The notes beneath the pieces were generated by a model. It was not told the DNA's origin, did not search any database, and was given only the letters and a program-made list of their open reading frames with translations. A stretch of 64,000 bases of DNA. Origin: Aculops lycopersici (Eukaryota > Arthropoda > Arachnida > Trombidiformes > Eriophyidae). Shown here piece by piece: positions 62,936 through 64,000 of this stretch (position 1 is the first letter of the stretch; each line of letters starts with the position of its first letter). The stretch covers positions 1 to 64,000 of the forward strand of contig WNKI01000002.1 of NCBI GenBank assembly GCA_015350385.1, in the 5' to 3' direction. The position numbers and the translations under genes are program-made.

Positions 62936-64000
62936 AGCACATTTTAGTGGGTAAAACTCGCATTTCCACTAAAAAAATGACCAAGAAAGTCATTGGTACC
63001 CCTAGACAACTTACCTAACCTAAGTCTTTGCTTGCTAGCTAGCTAAAGCTCTGAGGTCGTGGGTCTGTAAATAAATTGGCAAGCTAGAAGGCAGCCGGCG
63101 ACTTCCTGTTGGCGGGCTAACGTTACCAAATCGTAACGTAAGCGTCGACTAAAGCGGATGCCATGTTCAGCTTGCCTTCTGTGGCCAGACGAGAGGCAAA
63201 CAAAACAAAACAAAACATTCTGGCGTTACGAAAGAGTTTCGAGTTTCAACTCCGGGGAACTATATCTAAGCTAAGCTAAGCTAAGCTTAAAACAAAAGCA
63301 ACTGAAAACTCGATTGTGTTAGATGGAATAAAGGCGGCGACGATTTTCAAATAGAACTCCATGTGGAATTCGACTTTGATCAACGCACAACAGAATATTC
63401 AACGCTATCCATCAGGGCTTGAAGGTCAAAGCAAAGACTAACTTGATAAACAAAAGCACAGCATTGTAGACCGAACGATTCGTTTGCGAGCTAATTTGAA
63501 TGTCTGCCAGATTATTTGGAGCCTCTAAAAGCGACGACCAAATCTGGACTACATGGATTTGAGTGGTAGCGCGACGAAATATCATGACATTACTTGCTGT
63601 TCGTTAGGCGAGCTGGCTAATTCGACAGATGAATTAGCGGCTTGTTACAGTGTGGGGAACGTCGATACATTGTACCCGATGACACAAGACGACCGACCAG
63701 ATAGCTGGTCGCTTGGCAAGCTGGCGAACCTTCATACTTTGGATTTGTCTGCATCGCTAGTCAGTGCACATGTAATTTCAACTATCCAACCAATCAGCAG
63801 TCGAATTTAGTCATGCAACCTGTTTTGTCAGTTTGCCCCGCTTCTCATTTCCGTTGATCACATCTGTCGCATGCTGGCTCGTCGTACTCCCACTTTCACT
63901 CCCGCTCTTTGGCCAGCTCGCACTCGATAGCCGTCCGACCAAACCGACTCTCTCGCATTCAATTAGCCCGCGAGGCTGCTGAGTATTTGTCTAGCTGGCG

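Larger units (their letters stand above)
58258..64000. other. Non-coding tail of the window
   Basis: No supported gene in 5.7 kb. It holds a 60-base N gap after a CT repeat (59770-59853), a GTC/GTT/GCT triplet tract (about 61198-61272), an AGCTA pentamer repeat (about 63268-63287) and three inverted repeats. It may be upstream sequence of the receptor gene. Confidence 0.5.

Noticed and set aside
1..64000. Transposons, retroviruses and tRNA genes
   Set aside because: I found no reverse transcriptase, integrase or transposase motif, no long terminal repeats and no convincing tRNA B-box. Small degraded copies could still be missed by eye.

Overview
The window is animal nuclear DNA, most likely from an arthropod; a small chelicerate such as a mite would fit but is not proven. 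It encodes metazoan-type proteins: CRTC, GBF1, SNAPC4, a GPR158/Smog receptor and a kainate-receptor relic. It has canonical GT-AG introns, AATAAA signals and TATA boxes, and many Gln/His-coding triplet repeats. There are no bacterial operons, ribosome binding sites or CRISPR arrays, and I recognised no tRNA or rRNA gene.

From 1 to about 38.4 kb the window is a compact run of single-exon genes on both strands: a DIS3-EXOSC3 fusion, an unknown Thr-Pro-rich protein, TIMM22, mRNA capping enzyme, WDR82, a second cap-phosphatase-like protein, TMEM184, LCMT1, NOL10, an OTUD6 pseudogene, a kainate-receptor pseudogene, a beta-catenin-like Armadillo protein, SNAPC4, a bZIP factor, CRTC and GBF1. Some intergenic gaps are under 100 bp. 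In NOL10 and SNAPC4 the AATAAA motif overlaps the stop codon. From about 38.5 kb to the end the style changes. One large GPR158/Smog-type receptor gene runs on the minus strand from about 55.3 kb (possibly about 58 kb) down to 39.15 kb in eight coding exons. A small secreted-protein gene lies inside its second intron on the opposite strand. The rest is non-coding DNA with microsatellites, gaps of N inside CT repeats, and short inverted repeats. From 58.3 to 64 kb I see no gene.

The strongest observation is the single 1,052-codon frame at 540-3698. It joins the catalytic RNA-exosome nuclease DIS3 (cold-shock, RNB and S1 regions) to the exosome cap subunit EXOSC3/RRP40, and the DIS3 half has lost the N-terminal PIN endonuclease/anchor domain. 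I infer that a covalent tether may replace PIN-mediated docking.

Several neighbours share nuclear RNA themes: the exosome fusion, capping enzyme, a cap-phosphatase paralogue, WDR82 (reader of the phosphorylated RNA polymerase II tail), NOL10 (ribosome biogenesis) and SNAPC4 (snRNA transcription). CRTC lies next to a bZIP factor. Whether these neighbourhoods are functional or accidental cannot be decided here.

A second unexplained signal is a scattered set of near-perfect hairpins (12-18 bp arms, mostly short loops) that are unrelated to one another in sequence. That is more than random sequence should give.
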